Assembly: GCA_008032935.1 (NCBI GenBank)
Contig: CP032039.1
Coordinates: 1,054,001-1,118,000, forward strand
Direction: 5' to 3'
Source of the DNA: Helicobacter pylori
GTDB taxonomy: Bacteria; Campylobacterota; Campylobacteria; Campylobacterales; Helicobacteraceae
Length of the DNA: 64,000 bases
A program made the translations under genes and the position numbers. Numbering within the stretch: position 1 is the first letter of the stretch; every line of letters begins with the position of its first letter. The notes beneath the pieces were generated by a model. That model was not told where the DNA came from and made no database searches. It saw nothing but the letters and a program-made list of their open reading frames with translations. Below, piece by piece: positions 47,008 through 56,733 of this stretch.

Positions 47008-48327
47008 ATGCAAATTAAAGAAAACAAACAACTTTGCTTGATCTCATTAGGTTGCTCTAAAAACCTGGTGGATTCAGAAGTGATGCTAGGCAAGCTTTAT
47101 AACTACACGCTCACTAATGATGCTAAGAGCGCTGATGTGATTTTGATCAACACTTGCGGTTTTATTGAAAGCGCCAAACAAGAGAGCATTCAAACCATTC
47201 TCAACGCCGCCAAAGACAAAAAAGAGGGGGCGATTTTGATTGCGAGCGGGTGCTTGAGTGAGCGCTATAAAGATGAAATCAAAGAATTGATCCCTGAAGT
47301 GGATATTTTTACCGGCGTGGGGGATTATGACAAGATCGATATTTTGATCGCTAAAAAACAAAACCAATTCAGCGAGCAAGTGTTTTTAAGCGAGCATTAT
47401 AACGCGCGCATCATCACAGGTTCGAGCGTGCATGCGTATGTGAAAATTTCTGAGGGCTGTAACCAAAAATGCTCTTTTTGCGCTATCCCTAGCTTTAAGG
47501 GGAAATTACAAAGCAGGGAATTAGACTCCATTTTAAAAGAAGTAGAATATCTAGCCCTTAAGGGCTATAAGGATATGACTTTTATCGCTCAAGATTCTAG
47601 CTCCTTTTTATACGATAAGGGGCAAAAAGACGGCTTGATCCAGCTCATTAGAGCGATTGATAAGCAGCAAGCCTTAAAGAGCGCTCGTATTTTATACCTC
47701 TACCCCTCTAGCACCACTTTAGAGCTGATTGGTGCGATTGAAGACTCGCTTATTTTTCAAAATTATTTTGACATGCCCATCCAGCACATCAGCGACTCCA
47801 TGCTTAAAAAGATGCGGCGCAACTCCAGCCAAGCGCACCATTTAAAGCTTTTAGATGCCATGAAACAGGTTAAAGAAAGCTTTATCAGAAGCACGATCAT
47901 TGTAGGGCATCCAGAAGAAAATGAGGGCGAATTTGAAGAATTGAGCGCGTTTTTAGACGAGTTCCAGTTTGATCGATTGAATATTTTTGCTTTCAGCACA
48001 GAAGAAAACACGCATGCCTATTCTTTAGAGAAAGTGCCTAAAAAAATCATCAACGCCCGCATCAAAGCCTTGAATAAAATCGCCTTAAAACACCAAAACC
48101 ATTCCTTTAAGGCTTTGTTGAATAAGCCCATTAAGGCGTTAGTGGAACATAAAGAGGGCGAGTATTTTTACAAAGCAAGGGATCTCAGGTGGGCGCCTGA
48201 AGTGGATGGGGAAATTTTAATCAATGACAGCGCCATAACCACCCCTTTACAACCCGGGCATTACACGATTGTGCCTAGTGCGTTTAAAGACAATATCTTA
48301 CTCGCTAAGGTTTTAAGCCCTTTTTAA
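47008..48327 (+). CDS. rimO: Ribosomal protein S12 methylthiotransferase RimO
   Basis: A radical-SAM enzyme that methylthiolates Asp of ribosomal protein S12. RimO-type N-terminal cluster: LISLGCSKNLVDSE, NTCGFIESAKQES and the third cysteine in IASGCLSERYK. Radical SAM: SEGCNQKCSFCAIPSFKGK. A TRAM domain closes the protein. SLGCSKNLVDSE distinguishes RimO from MiaB. It is the last gene before the T15 tract and the dynamin-like island. Confidence 0.94.
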   Translation: MQIKENKQLCLISLGCSKNLVDSEVMLGKLYNYTLTNDAKSADVILINTCGFIESAKQESIQTILNAAKDKKEGAILIASGCLSERYKDEIKELIPEVDIFTGVGDYDKIDILIAKKQNQFSEQVFLSEHYNARIITGSSVHAYVKISEGCNQKCSFCAIPSFKGKLQSRELDSILKEVEYLALKGYKDMTFIAQDSSSFLYDKGQKDGLIQLIRAIDKQQALKSARILYLYPSSTTLELIGAIEDSLIFQNYFDMPIQHISDSMLKKMRRNSSQAHHLKLLDAMKQVKESFIRSTIIVGHPEENEGEFEELSAFLDEFQFDRLNIFAFSTEENTHAYSLEKVPKKIINARIKALNKIALKHQNHSFKALLNKPIKALVEHKEGEYFYKARDLRWAPEVDGEILINDSAITTPLQPGHYTIVPSAFKDNILLAKVLSPF

Positions 48328-48385
48328 AAGCTAGCCATAAGGCTAAAAGTGTGGCTATAGCGTAGCTGGAGCGTGGGGGTTTGTG

Positions 48386-48400
48386 TTTTTTTTTTTTTTT
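48386..48400 (+). repeat. T15 homopolymer in the promoter region of the dynamin-like gene pair
   Basis: Fifteen consecutive T residues lie immediately before GTTAAAATGC, which contains a -10-like TAAAAT at 48403-48408. The first dynamin-like gene starts at 48441. Long T tracts next to promoters vary in length by slippage in H. pylori and change transcription by altering promoter spacing or curvature. It could also read as a weak terminator for rimO, but the preceding hairpin is poor and distant. Confidence 0.75.
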
Positions 48401-48440
48401 GTTAAAATGCCCGAGAAAAATCCGCTTGAGGCATGCAAAA

Positions 48441-50313
48441 ATGAAAAACATTTATCTTGATGTGAAAGCCAGCATTGAAAATCTCCAAAATATTTTTAAA
48501 AACACTGATAATGAAAATGAAAGACTAAAAAAATCCAACCAAGAAGCGTTAAAGGTATTCCAACAATTAGAATTTAAAAGCTTAAAAGAGCTTGAAAGTT
48601 TAAAAAATAATGAAGAGTGGGAAAATTTTACCATTGCTTTTTATGGGGAAACCGGTGCAGGGAAATCAACCCTTATTGAATGCTTGAGGATGTTTTTTAA
48701 AGAACAAAGCAAAGTGGTTCAACAAGAACGATTCAAGCGGCTTGATTCCAATTACCAAAACAATTATCAAAATGATGAACGCAAAAAACAGGCTGTTTTA
48801 AACGAACTTCATTCATTGCAAGATGGAGCGATCATAGGCGATGGGAGGAGCGATTTCACTTTAAAAACACGATTTTATTCTTTCCAATACAACCATCAAA
48901 ATTTTATTTTGCTGGATGTGCCAGGGATAGAAGGCGACGAAAAAAAAGTGATTGATCAGATTTCTAACGCTACACAAAAAGCCCATGCTATTTTTTATGT
49001 TACCAAAAAGCCCACTCCTCCGCAAAAAGGAGAAGAAGGGAAAAGGGGAACGATTGAAAAAATCTAAAGACAGCTTGATTCGCAAACAGAGGTATGGACG
49101 ATTTTTAACAAACCGATTAACAACCCGAGAGCTTTCAAAGATGGGCTTATTAATGAAAGCGAAAAAGAAAGCTTAAAAATTTTAAATAAAAAGATGAAAA
49201 ACATTTTAGGCAAACACTACATGGGCTATAAAGCAGTCAGCGCCCAAATGGCTTTCTATGGTCTTGCATCGGCTTTAATCCCAGAGAGTGATTTTTATAA
49301 AAACAAACAAAAATTTCTAGATTTTTTTAAAGCGGAAGTATTATTATTGTATAAATGCCATTTTAAACAATTAGGAGAATTTATAACCGAAGCACTTCTT
49401 AAAAACTCACGCAACAAAATCATAGAATCCAACTGCAATAAAGCCTTAAAAGCGATAGAAAAATTACAAAAAGCGATCGTAAACACGATTGACAGACAGA
49501 TAGATCCAACCATCAGAGAAATAAAGAACCACCACCAAGAAGTTTGTGATAATTTGGATCGTTCTAAAGAAAAATATATATCCAATTTAACAAATTTAGT
49601 ATTCACAGAAACAGCGATTCAAATCTGATTTTAGAGAAGAAATGCATGCGCGCATTGATGACGACATTGAAAATGAGAAATGTGAAGAAATTTTTAAAAA
49701 TGAACTCAAACAAAGAGAGACAAAATTGATTGAGAACATAGAACGGCGGTTCAAAGAATGTGAGGAACGATTCCGCGGAAGTATAGGAAAAAATATTGAA
49801 CAATTTGAAGAGAGGCTTAAAGATTCTCTAATAATGTTAGAGTGCATCAACATTGATAGTGGTTTTGATTTTAGTTTCAATATTGATAGCGGCATTGATA
49901 GATTCGCATTAGGGGCTTCAATAGTAGGTTTGGTTGTGGTTGGGATAGTTAATATTTGGAATCCTGTGGGTTGGGTTGAACTAAGTATAGCGGTTCTTGT
50001 ACCATTAGTGGCGGCAGTTAAAGCATCGTGGAATGTTTTTGATTCAGACTATAAAAAATCCCAACACAGAAAAGAAGTGGATAAGAAATTAGATGAAGTT
50101 TGTGAAAAAATTGCAGAGGCTGTGAAAAGCCGCATTGAAAGTTATAAAAAAGGCGCATCTGAAATGATTGAGAATTTAAAAGCCAGTTTTAACGATCTTA
50201 TTGTTTGTTACGAGTGCATGAGGGAAGGGCTAATAAAGGCCGGTGAAGACTTATGGCACTTAGATAATCGCATCAAAACCACATTAAAAAACAAAGGATC
50301 GCGCAATGAATGA
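48441..50313 (+). pseudogene. Dynamin-like GTPase, first of tandem pair, broken by nonsense and frameshift
   Basis: Restored, this is a protein of about 620 residues. It has an N-terminal coiled coil, a GTPase domain with P-loop FYGETGAGKSTLIECL and DxxG-type LLDVPGIEGDE, then a long helical stalk with a hydrophobic hairpin (FALGASIVGLVVVGIVNIWN and ELSIAVLVPLVAAV) near the C-terminus. That layout is dynamin/mitofusin-like. An in-frame TAA at 49065-49067 interrupts it (...RGTIEKI stop RQLDSQT...), and a frameshift before 49642 separates VFTETAIQ from KSDFREEMHA. It corresponds to the HP0733/HP0732 fragments, as I recall. Its 3' end overlaps the second gene by eight bases. Confidence 0.8.
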
Positions 50314-52010
50314 AACGCTAGAACAATTTAAGAAAAATCAAGAGAGGAATCAAAAAAATCTCCAAAAATTACTTGATTTTGTCCATATTAGGAAAAAATA
50401 CGGCATCAAGGTTGAAGAGTCTCTCAAAGACAAGATCCATAATGCGATGGAAAATGTTGCCGGTCAAAAACTTAAAGTGGCTTTAGTGGGAGGTTTTTCT
50501 TGCGGGAAAACATCCATAGCGGCAGCGTGGATCGATCGGCTAGACAAGAGCATGAAGATAACAAAGAATCCAGCGATGAAGTTAAAATCTATGACATAGA
50601 TAATGAAATTGAGCTGGTTGACACCCCGGGATTTTATTCAGGTTTAAAGTGAAAACACACGATAGCGGCGAGATAGAACGCTATAAAGATATTACGAAAA
50701 AATATATCAGCGAAGCCCACCTCATTTTATACGCGCTCAACCCGTCAAACCCCATCAAAGAAAGCCATAAGGACGATTTGAACTGGTTGTTCAGGACGCT
50801 TAATCTTTTATCCAGGACAATATTTGTCATCAGCCGTTTTGATGAAGAAGCGGATATTGAAGATGAAGAAGATTACAATAAAAGATTTAAGATCAAAAAA
50901 GAAAACATTCAAAACCGACTGAATGATCTGATTTCTTTAAGCGAAGAAGAAAAAGAAAGTTTGATTATTGTCGCTGTCGCTGCAAACCCTTTTGATTTGG
51001 GGGTGGAACACTGGCTAAAACATAAAGAAGAATTCCAAAAGCTTTCGCACATCAAAACTCTGCAAGACGCGACGCAAAAAAAGATTAAAGAAAATGGAGG
51101 GAAATTAACCATCATAGAAGAAGCCAAAAAAAGCGTCATTCAAGATGTTATCTATAGGCAAATGCCGCTTACAAAAAAAGAGCAACAAGAGATTAAGAGA
51201 GAAATGGAATATTTGAATAGGATGATTGAAAAAAGGCGAAAGGATCTTCAAAATTTAAATAGTGAAATTTCTCAAGCCCGCATTCATTTAAAAGAATTTA
51301 TAATAAGGTATTTTAGCGATCTCATCCTTCAAATTTCTGGCACCAGCCTAGAAACCTTTAATGATTTTATTATTAGAGAAATAGGCGATAAAGGTATCAA
51401 TATAGACACAAGAGTCCAAAATGCATTTGAAAAACAAACGCAAGGGATTTCAAATGAAATTGCTAAAATTGGGAAGACTTTTAATGCCGATATGGGTCTT
51501 TTTGAAAAACATGCCGGAACATTGGGGAAAATTGGAATCAATTTTTTAAATCAAAGCGGGTTTATCAATGCAACTAGCATCAAAGTGGCTAGAGATGGGA
51601 TAGTGGCTGTGGGAAAATTTGTAGGCATAGATTTGGCTTTAAAATTCAAACCTTGGGGTGCTGTCAGATTGGCAGGCAATTTGAACAAAGCTTTACCGCT
51701 TATCGGTCTTGCTTTTGAAGCATGGGATTCTTATAACAAATACCAAAAACAACAAGAATTTGAGAAAGCTAAAGAAAAAATGAAATCTAATTTTGACGGA
51801 CAAAAACAAGAAATCTTGGATCTCATCAATGATGAAACCAGATTCAAACAAACATGTTTCCCGAGCGTGTTTGAACTAGAAAAATGCATTCAAGAATGCG
51901 AAGAAAGCGTTAAAAAAACGCAAGAGTGCGCTCAAGGATTGGCAAAATGGATTCAAACTGGCGAAGATTTTATCAAGGGCGAAGATTTTATAGATGTTGA
52001 GCCTGAATAG
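50306..52010 (+). pseudogene. LeoA/HP0731-family dynamin-like GTPase, broken by two frameshifts
   Basis: The N-terminal part (50306-50599) has the P-loop VALVGGFSCGKTSIAAAW. A second frame carries SSDEVKIYD with IELVDTPGF, the G3 region. The third and longest (50649-52010) holds KKYISEAHLILYALNPSNPI, the G4-like TIFVISRFDEEAD, and a helical stalk with membrane-prone segments (GIVAVGKFVGIDLALKF). Frameshifts lie between the P-loop and the SSDEV segment, and near 50630-50645, where DTPG...FKVKTHDSGEIER should be continuous. The restored length is about 568 residues. The family is named for LeoA, linked to enterotoxin/vesicle release in ETEC. Both members of the pair are decayed here. Confidence 0.82.
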
Positions 52011-52125
52011 GAATGAACTGAATTTATGTTAAAATTTCAAAAACGCATCAAAAAAGCTTTTTGGCTGAGCTTGAAACGGACTAATCCAACAAGCGGTATT
52101 TTAAATCTTTTAATAAGGAAAGGCG

Positions 52126-52431
52126 ATGTTTTCTAAAATTTGCGCATCTTTTAAGCTTGCCAACGCGCTTAAGTGCTTTTTATTCAAACGCATTTCAAGC
52201 CCCATACAAAGCGCTCGCATTACTAGTATGGTTTTGGGTATAAAAGACGCTTTCAATGACGATAAAGATCCATTGAATAACGCTTGTGAAGCTTTGGATT
52301 TGGTAGTGAAGTTTAAGAAAGAACACCCGCAAGACTTTAACGAATTGTTTGAAATTTTAAAAGATCTCATTCAAGAATACGAACAAAATCCTGACGAGAT
52401 CAAGCAAAACCTCAAAGAAATCCTAAAATAA
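52126..52431 (+). CDS. Small helical hypothetical protein following the dynamin-like pair
   Basis: A 101-residue protein with a basic N-terminus (MFSKICASFKLANALKCFLF) and an acidic helical remainder (DPLNNACEALDLVVKFKKEH, then LIQEYEQNPDEIKQNLKEIL). AAGGAAAGGCG precedes the start. A TTAAAAT box near 52026-52032 could be its own promoter, resembling the GTTAAAAT behind the T15 tract. It ends eight bases before the next gene. I recognise no family. The intact frame contrasts with the broken GTPases upstream. Confidence 0.65.
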   Translation: MFSKICASFKLANALKCFLFKRISSPIQSARITSMVLGIKDAFNDDKDPLNNACEALDLVVKFKKEHPQDFNELFEILKDLIQEYEQNPDEIKQNLKEILK

Positions 52432-52439
52432 GACAAGGC

Positions 52440-53507
52440 ATGAACCACCTTTTAATCTTGTATAACCCTTACTACCAACAAGATGTTATCCAACAACATT
52501 TAAGCGTTTTACAGGAAAAATCCCAAGTGGGCTTTGGCAAAATCCGATCAAAGCTCAACGATCAAGAAAAGCACGACTCCTTAGAAGAAATTTACAAAGC
52601 CACCAATGAAAAAAATTTTTTGCAGCTTTTTTTGACCGATTACGCTAATTTATTTGCCACTAAGGTGATAAAGGTTTCTAAAGAGATTGATGAGGGTTTG
52701 ATCCCTAGCTATTATAAAGAAAAAAATTTGGAAGTGGAAGACTTTTTTATTATCAGCGATTTAAGGGAATTAGTCAGGGAAGACTTCAGCCTTTTAAGGG
52801 ATCAATTTTTAGCCAATTTCATCGCGCCAAACAACCATACTTACGCCATTTATGGGAATAATTATGTCTATCCTTTGCCGGTTAAGTTAAAAGAAGAGCG
52901 TTCTTATTTTTTAGGCGATGAAAAGCATTATCTGAGCGTGTATAAAAGCAAAGAATATTTAACCATGCAAGAAAATTTCATGCGTTTTGTTTTTGGCAAA
53001 AGGCTTTTTTACCTCTTACACCCTGACAGCATCAATAACATCATTCATGCCGAATTAGAGCTTTTACAAAGCGAAAACGATCTTTTGAATGATTTTACTA
53101 GCATCATCGTCAAATACTCCAAAACCTTAGAATACGAAATTTATACTTTTGCTAAACAAGTTCTTTTAAAGGCTTGCACAAAAGATCCCAGCCTTTATGA
53201 TTTAGCTTATAAAGTCCAAGAAAGAACTTTGATACTTAAAGATTTTTTCACTCAAAAGCCCAATCTTGGGAGCGTTAAATTTTTACTCAAACACGAAAAA
53301 ATCCAATGCCATTTAGAAGAAAACTTAAAAAGATTCATCAATTATCCTTTTTCAAGAAGCCTAAGCCTCATTCAAAACATCCGCAATAAAGCCGTTCACG
53401 CAAAAGCTCCAGGTTTGAATGAAGTGGAAAAACTCAGGAATGAGATTTTAGGCATAGAAGGCGCAAGCTTACTCAAAGGCGTTTTAACCCACAAGGAAAC
53501 TTCATAA
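52440..53507 (+). CDS. Large hypothetical protein with C-terminal HEPN-like RNxxxH motif
   Basis: A 355-residue intact protein I take to be HP0729. It opens MNHLLILYNPYYQQDVIQQH, and the first half is mixed alpha/beta with charged loops. The last third is helical and contains IRNKAVHAKAPG, that is R315-N-x3-H320. This is the Rx4H pattern that forms the active site of HEPN-type RNases, and it is set between two helices as in that fold. I infer, without homology evidence, a HEPN-like module. It directly follows the small protein at 52126 (8-base gap), so they form a unit. Could be a toxin or RNA-processing protein; function unproven. Confidence 0.65.
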   Translation: MNHLLILYNPYYQQDVIQQHLSVLQEKSQVGFGKIRSKLNDQEKHDSLEEIYKATNEKNFLQLFLTDYANLFATKVIKVSKEIDEGLIPSYYKEKNLEVEDFFIISDLRELVREDFSLLRDQFLANFIAPNNHTYAIYGNNYVYPLPVKLKEERSYFLGDEKHYLSVYKSKEYLTMQENFMRFVFGKRLFYLLHPDSINNIIHAELELLQSENDLLNDFTSIIVKYSKTLEYEIYTFAKQVLLKACTKDPSLYDLAYKVQERTLILKDFFTQKPNLGSVKFLLKHEKIQCHLEENLKRFINYPFSRSLSLIQNIRNKAVHAKAPGLNEVEKLRNEILGIEGASLLKGVLTHKETS

Positions 53508-53542
53508 AAGCGCAACCCATTCAGCATGCGTTTAGCACAAAT

Positions 53543-54559
53543 TTGATAGTGCAAGATTTTAAAACCTATTTAGAGCCTTTAAGAGAGGGGAAAAATTTAT
53601 TGGGTTTTTCGGGTGGATTGGATTCCACTTGCTTGTTCCATCTTTTAGTTGGAGAAAATATCGTTTTTGACATCGCTTTAGTGGATTATAACACGCAAAA
53701 ACAACGCCTTGAAATCATCCAACACGCTCAAACACTCGCAAAAACGCACCATAAAAAATGCTATATCCATTACGCCCCAAAGATCGCGTGCAATTTTGAA
53801 ATGCAAGCGAGAAAAGTTCGTTATGATTTTTTTGAAACCCTAATCAAAGAGCATTCTTACAAGCATTTGATTTTAGCGCACCACTTGAATGACAGGCTGG
53901 AATGGTTTTTGATGCAACTAAGTAAAGGTGCCGGATTAAACACGCTTTTAGGCTTTCAAGCCTATGAAAAAAGAGAATCTTATGCGATTGTTCGCCCCTT
54001 GCTCTACACCCCTAAAGACACCCTTAAAACGCTCGCTAAAGATCGAAAATTTTTTGAAGATGATTCTAATTCTTCTTTAAAATTCAAACGCAATTTTTTC
54101 AGGAAACATTACGCTAATTCCTTGATGCAAGATTATTCTAAGGGCATTATCCAAAGTTTTAAATTTCTGGATCAAGAAAAAGAGCGGCTTTATCCTTTGA
54201 TGATTGTTTCACAAAGGCATGGGATCACTTTTTTTAAGTATTCGCAAAACGCGCTGTTTATGGTGGATAAAATCTTAAAGCAAAAGGGGTATGTGTTGAG
54301 CTTTTCTCAAAAAGAAGAAATCAAACGCTCTTTTTTTAGCTTGGAAATCGCTCAAAAATTCATCATTGAAAGCGATAAAGAGTGTGTGTTTATCGCTCTT
54401 AAACCCCCAAAAACTTTGAGCATGCCAAAGGATTTTAAAGACAGGGCTAGGAGGTTGAATATCCCTAAACGCTTACGGCCTGTTTTATACGCAGAGTTTT
54501 TAAAACAACCAACGCATGATTTTTTAACCCGTTTTAAACAGAGTTTAATGGATCTATAA
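53543..54559 (+). CDS. tilS: tRNA(Ile)-lysidine synthetase TilS
   Basis: TilS converts C34 of the tRNA-Ile CAU anticodon to lysidine so it reads AUA. The PP-loop is LLGFSGGLDSTCLFHLL, followed by ALVDYNTQKQRLEIIQHAQT and ILAHHLNDRLEWFLMQLSKG. At 338 residues it is shorter than many TilS, with a small C-terminal region. The start is a TTG at 53543 or a GTG at 53549; neither has a strong RBS. It lies about 35 bases after the HEPN-like gene. Confidence 0.9.
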   Translation: MIVQDFKTYLEPLREGKNLLGFSGGLDSTCLFHLLVGENIVFDIALVDYNTQKQRLEIIQHAQTLAKTHHKKCYIHYAPKIACNFEMQARKVRYDFFETLIKEHSYKHLILAHHLNDRLEWFLMQLSKGAGLNTLLGFQAYEKRESYAIVRPLLYTPKDTLKTLAKDRKFFEDDSNSSLKFKRNFFRKHYANSLMQDYSKGIIQSFKFLDQEKERLYPLMIVSQRHGITFFKYSQNALFMVDKILKQKGYVLSFSQKEEIKRSFFSLEIAQKFIIESDKECVFIALKPPKTLSMPKDFKDRARRLNIPKRLRPVLYAEFLKQPTHDFLTRFKQSLMDL

Positions 54560-54651
54560 AAGAGCTTCATTTTAATCAAGTGCTAAGTTTTAAAGCGCTT
54601 TTTAACCTTGATTGTGTCAAAATACAGCAAAAAACTTTGATATGAGAGCGA

Positions 54652-55638
54652 ATGGACTTTAAAAATAAAAAATGGCTTTTTCTAGCCCCTCTAGCAGGCT
54701 ATACGGATTTGCCTTTCAGGAGCGTGGTGAAAAAATTTGGCGTGGATGTTACCACGAGCGAAATGGTGAGCTCGCATTCGTTGGTGTATGCGTTTGATAA
54801 AACTTCTAAAATGTTAGAAAAATCCCCTTTAGAAGATCATTTCATGGCGCAAATTTCAGGCTCTAAAGAGGGCGTAGTCAAGGAAGCGGTTGGAAAAATC
54901 AACGCTTTAGAGCATGTGAGTGGGATTGATTTTAATTGCGGTTGTCCCGCTCCTAAAGTGGCTAATCATGGTAATGGTAGCGGGCTATTGAAGGATTTAA
55001 ACCACTTGGTGAAGCTTTTAAAAATCATCAGAGAAAACACCAATAAAAAAATCACAAGCGTGAAGGTGCGTTTAGGTTTTGAAAAGAAAATCCCTAAAGA
55101 AATCGCTCATGCCTTAAACGATGCGCCGGTGGATTATGTGGTGGTGCATGGGAGGACACGAAGCGACAAATACCAAAAAGACAAAATAGATTATGAAAGC
55201 ATCGCTTTAATGAAAGGGATTTTAAAAAAGCCTGTGATAGCCAATGGCGAAATTGACAGCGTGAAAAAGGCCTTTGAAGTTTTGCAAATCACACAAGCGG
55301 ATGGGCTAATGATAGGGCGAGCAGCCTTAAGAGCCCCATGGATATTTTGGCAAATCAGAAACAACACCACAAAATTGCCCGCAGTCGTGAAAAAAGATTT
55401 GGTTTTAGAACATTTTGATAAAATGGTGGAGTTTTATGGGGATAGGGGGGTGGTTATGTTTAGGAAAAATTTGCATGCTTACGCTAAGGGCGAAATGCAA
55501 GCGAGCGCGTTTCGTAACTGCGTCAATACCCTTACAGAAATAAAGAGCATGCGAGAGGGTATAGAGGAATTTTTTAATCAAGAAATGTTGCAAAGTGAAG
55601 TGCCATTATGGGTAGAATTGAATCAAAAAAGCGTTTGA
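54652..55638 (+). CDS. dus: tRNA-dihydrouridine synthase
   Basis: A 328-residue FMN-dependent enzyme reducing uridines in tRNA. TIM-barrel motifs: LFLAPLAGYTDLPFRSVV, HFMAQISGSKEGVVKEA, GIDFNCGCPAPKVANHGNGS with the catalytic cysteine, and VVHGRTRSDKYQ, plus GLMIGRAALRAPWIF for phosphate binding. Which Dus subclass cannot be decided. Its 3' end overlaps the following outer membrane gene by 31 bases. Confidence 0.92.
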   Translation: MDFKNKKWLFLAPLAGYTDLPFRSVVKKFGVDVTTSEMVSSHSLVYAFDKTSKMLEKSPLEDHFMAQISGSKEGVVKEAVGKINALEHVSGIDFNCGCPAPKVANHGNGSGLLKDLNHLVKLLKIIRENTNKKITSVKVRLGFEKKIPKEIAHALNDAPVDYVVVHGRTRSDKYQKDKIDYESIALMKGILKKPVIANGEIDSVKKAFEVLQITQADGLMIGRAALRAPWIFWQIRNNTTKLPAVVKKDLVLEHFDKMVEFYGDRGVVMFRKNLHAYAKGEMQASAFRNCVNTLTEIKSMREGIEEFFNQEMLQSEVPLWVELNQKSV

Positions 55639-56525
55639 AAGCGCTTGTTTTTTTAGCCAGCTTGGGGGTTTTGTGGGGCAATGCGGCTGAAAAAACGCCT
55701 TTTTTTAAAACGAAAAACCACATTTATCTAGGTTTTAGGCTAGGCACAGGGGCTAATACGCGCACAAGCATGTGGCAACAAGCCTATAAAGACAACCCCA
55801 CTTGCCCTGGTAGCGTGTGTTATGGCGAGAAATTAGAAGCCCATTATAAGGGGGGTAAAAATTTGTCTTATACCGGTCAAATAGGCGATGAAATAGCTTT
55901 TGATAAATACCATATTTTAGGCTTAAGGGTGTGGGGGGATGTAGAATACGCTAAAGCGCAATTGGGTCAAAAAGTGGGGGGTAACACCCTTTTATCCCAA
56001 GCCAATTATAACCCAAGCGCGATTAAAACCTACGATACTGCTTCAAACGCTCAAGGCTCTTTAGTTTTGCAAAAAACCCCAAACCCTCAAAACTTCCTTT
56101 TCAATAACGGGCATTTCATGGCGTTTGGTTTGAACGTGAATGTGTTTGTTAATCTCCCTATAGACACCCTTTTGAAACTCGCTTTAAAAACAGAAAAAAT
56201 GCTGTTTTTTAAAATAGGCGTGTTTGGTGGGGGTGGGGTGGAATACGCCATATTGTGGAGTCCTAACTATCAAAACCAAAACACGAAACAAGACGATAAA
56301 TTTTTTGCCGCGGGTGGGGGGTTTTTTGTGAATTTTGGGGGCTCTTTGTATATAGGCAAGCGCAACCGCTTTAATGTGGGGCTTAAAATCCCTTATTACA
56401 GCTTGAGTGCACAAAGTTGGAAAAACTTCGGCTTTAGCAATGTGTGGCAACAACAAACGATCCGACAAAACTTCAGCGTTTTTAGGAATAAAGAAGTTTT
56501 TGTGAGCTACGCGTTCTTGTTTTAG
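55608..56525 (+). CDS. Outer membrane protein of the Hop/Hor superfamily
   Basis: A 305-residue beta-barrel protein. The signal sequence is ALVFLASLGVLWGNAA, then mature strands such as HIYLGFRLGTGANTRTSMWQ. The C-terminal half has the typical Helicobacter OMP glycine-rich strand series (FKIGVFGGGGVEYAILW, FAAGGGFFVNFGG, RNFSV...) and ends VSYAFLF. The start at 55608 lies inside dus with no strong RBS, so coupling to dus is likely. It is the immediate upstream neighbour of sabA. Probably HP0726; the ligand is unknown. Confidence 0.85.
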   Translation: MGRIESKKRLKALVFLASLGVLWGNAAEKTPFFKTKNHIYLGFRLGTGANTRTSMWQQAYKDNPTCPGSVCYGEKLEAHYKGGKNLSYTGQIGDEIAFDKYHILGLRVWGDVEYAKAQLGQKVGGNTLLSQANYNPSAIKTYDTASNAQGSLVLQKTPNPQNFLFNNGHFMAFGLNVNVFVNLPIDTLLKLALKTEKMLFFKIGVFGGGGVEYAILWSPNYQNQNTKQDDKFFAAGGGFFVNFGGSLYIGKRNRFNVGLKIPYYSLSAQSWKNFGFSNVWQQQTIRQNFSVFRNKEVFVSYAFLF

Positions 56526-56627
56526 TGTGGCTTCGTTCTTATTAAACACTGATGATAAAATTCAAAAAATCATTTTATCGTTACAAAAATCAACGCTTCA
56601 AAGATAAATAAGTTAAAATACTCCAAA

Positions 56628-56636
56628 TTTTTTTTT
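56628..56636 (+). promoter_or_regulatory. T9 tract upstream of the sabA promoter
   Basis: Nine T residues about 20 bases before the -10 box TAAAAT at 56657-56662. The sabA promoter is known to be tuned by the length of a T tract at this position, through effects on RNA polymerase and local bending. Nine is at the short end of the lengths I recall, so expression may be low even in the ON state. Confidence 0.65.
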
Positions 56637-56656
56637 GAAATCCAATCAATTTATAG

Positions 56657-56662
56657 TAAAAT
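56657..56662 (+). promoter_or_regulatory. Candidate -10 box of sabA
   Basis: TAAAAT within TATAGTAAAATTAGG, about 70 bases before the sabA ATG at 56734. It places transcription start near 56668, which matches a leader of roughly 65 bases. Read directly; start site inferred. Confidence 0.5.
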
Positions 56663-56733
56663 TAGGTTCATTGTAAATATATTATCACTCCATGATATTC
56701 TTACAACAAAAACATTAATTTAAGGAACATTTT

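Noticed and set aside
48386..48400. T15 as a rimO intrinsic terminator
   Set aside because: The nearest hairpin (around 48328-48362) is weak and separated from the T run by more than 20 bases. A promoter-linked tract is the better reading.
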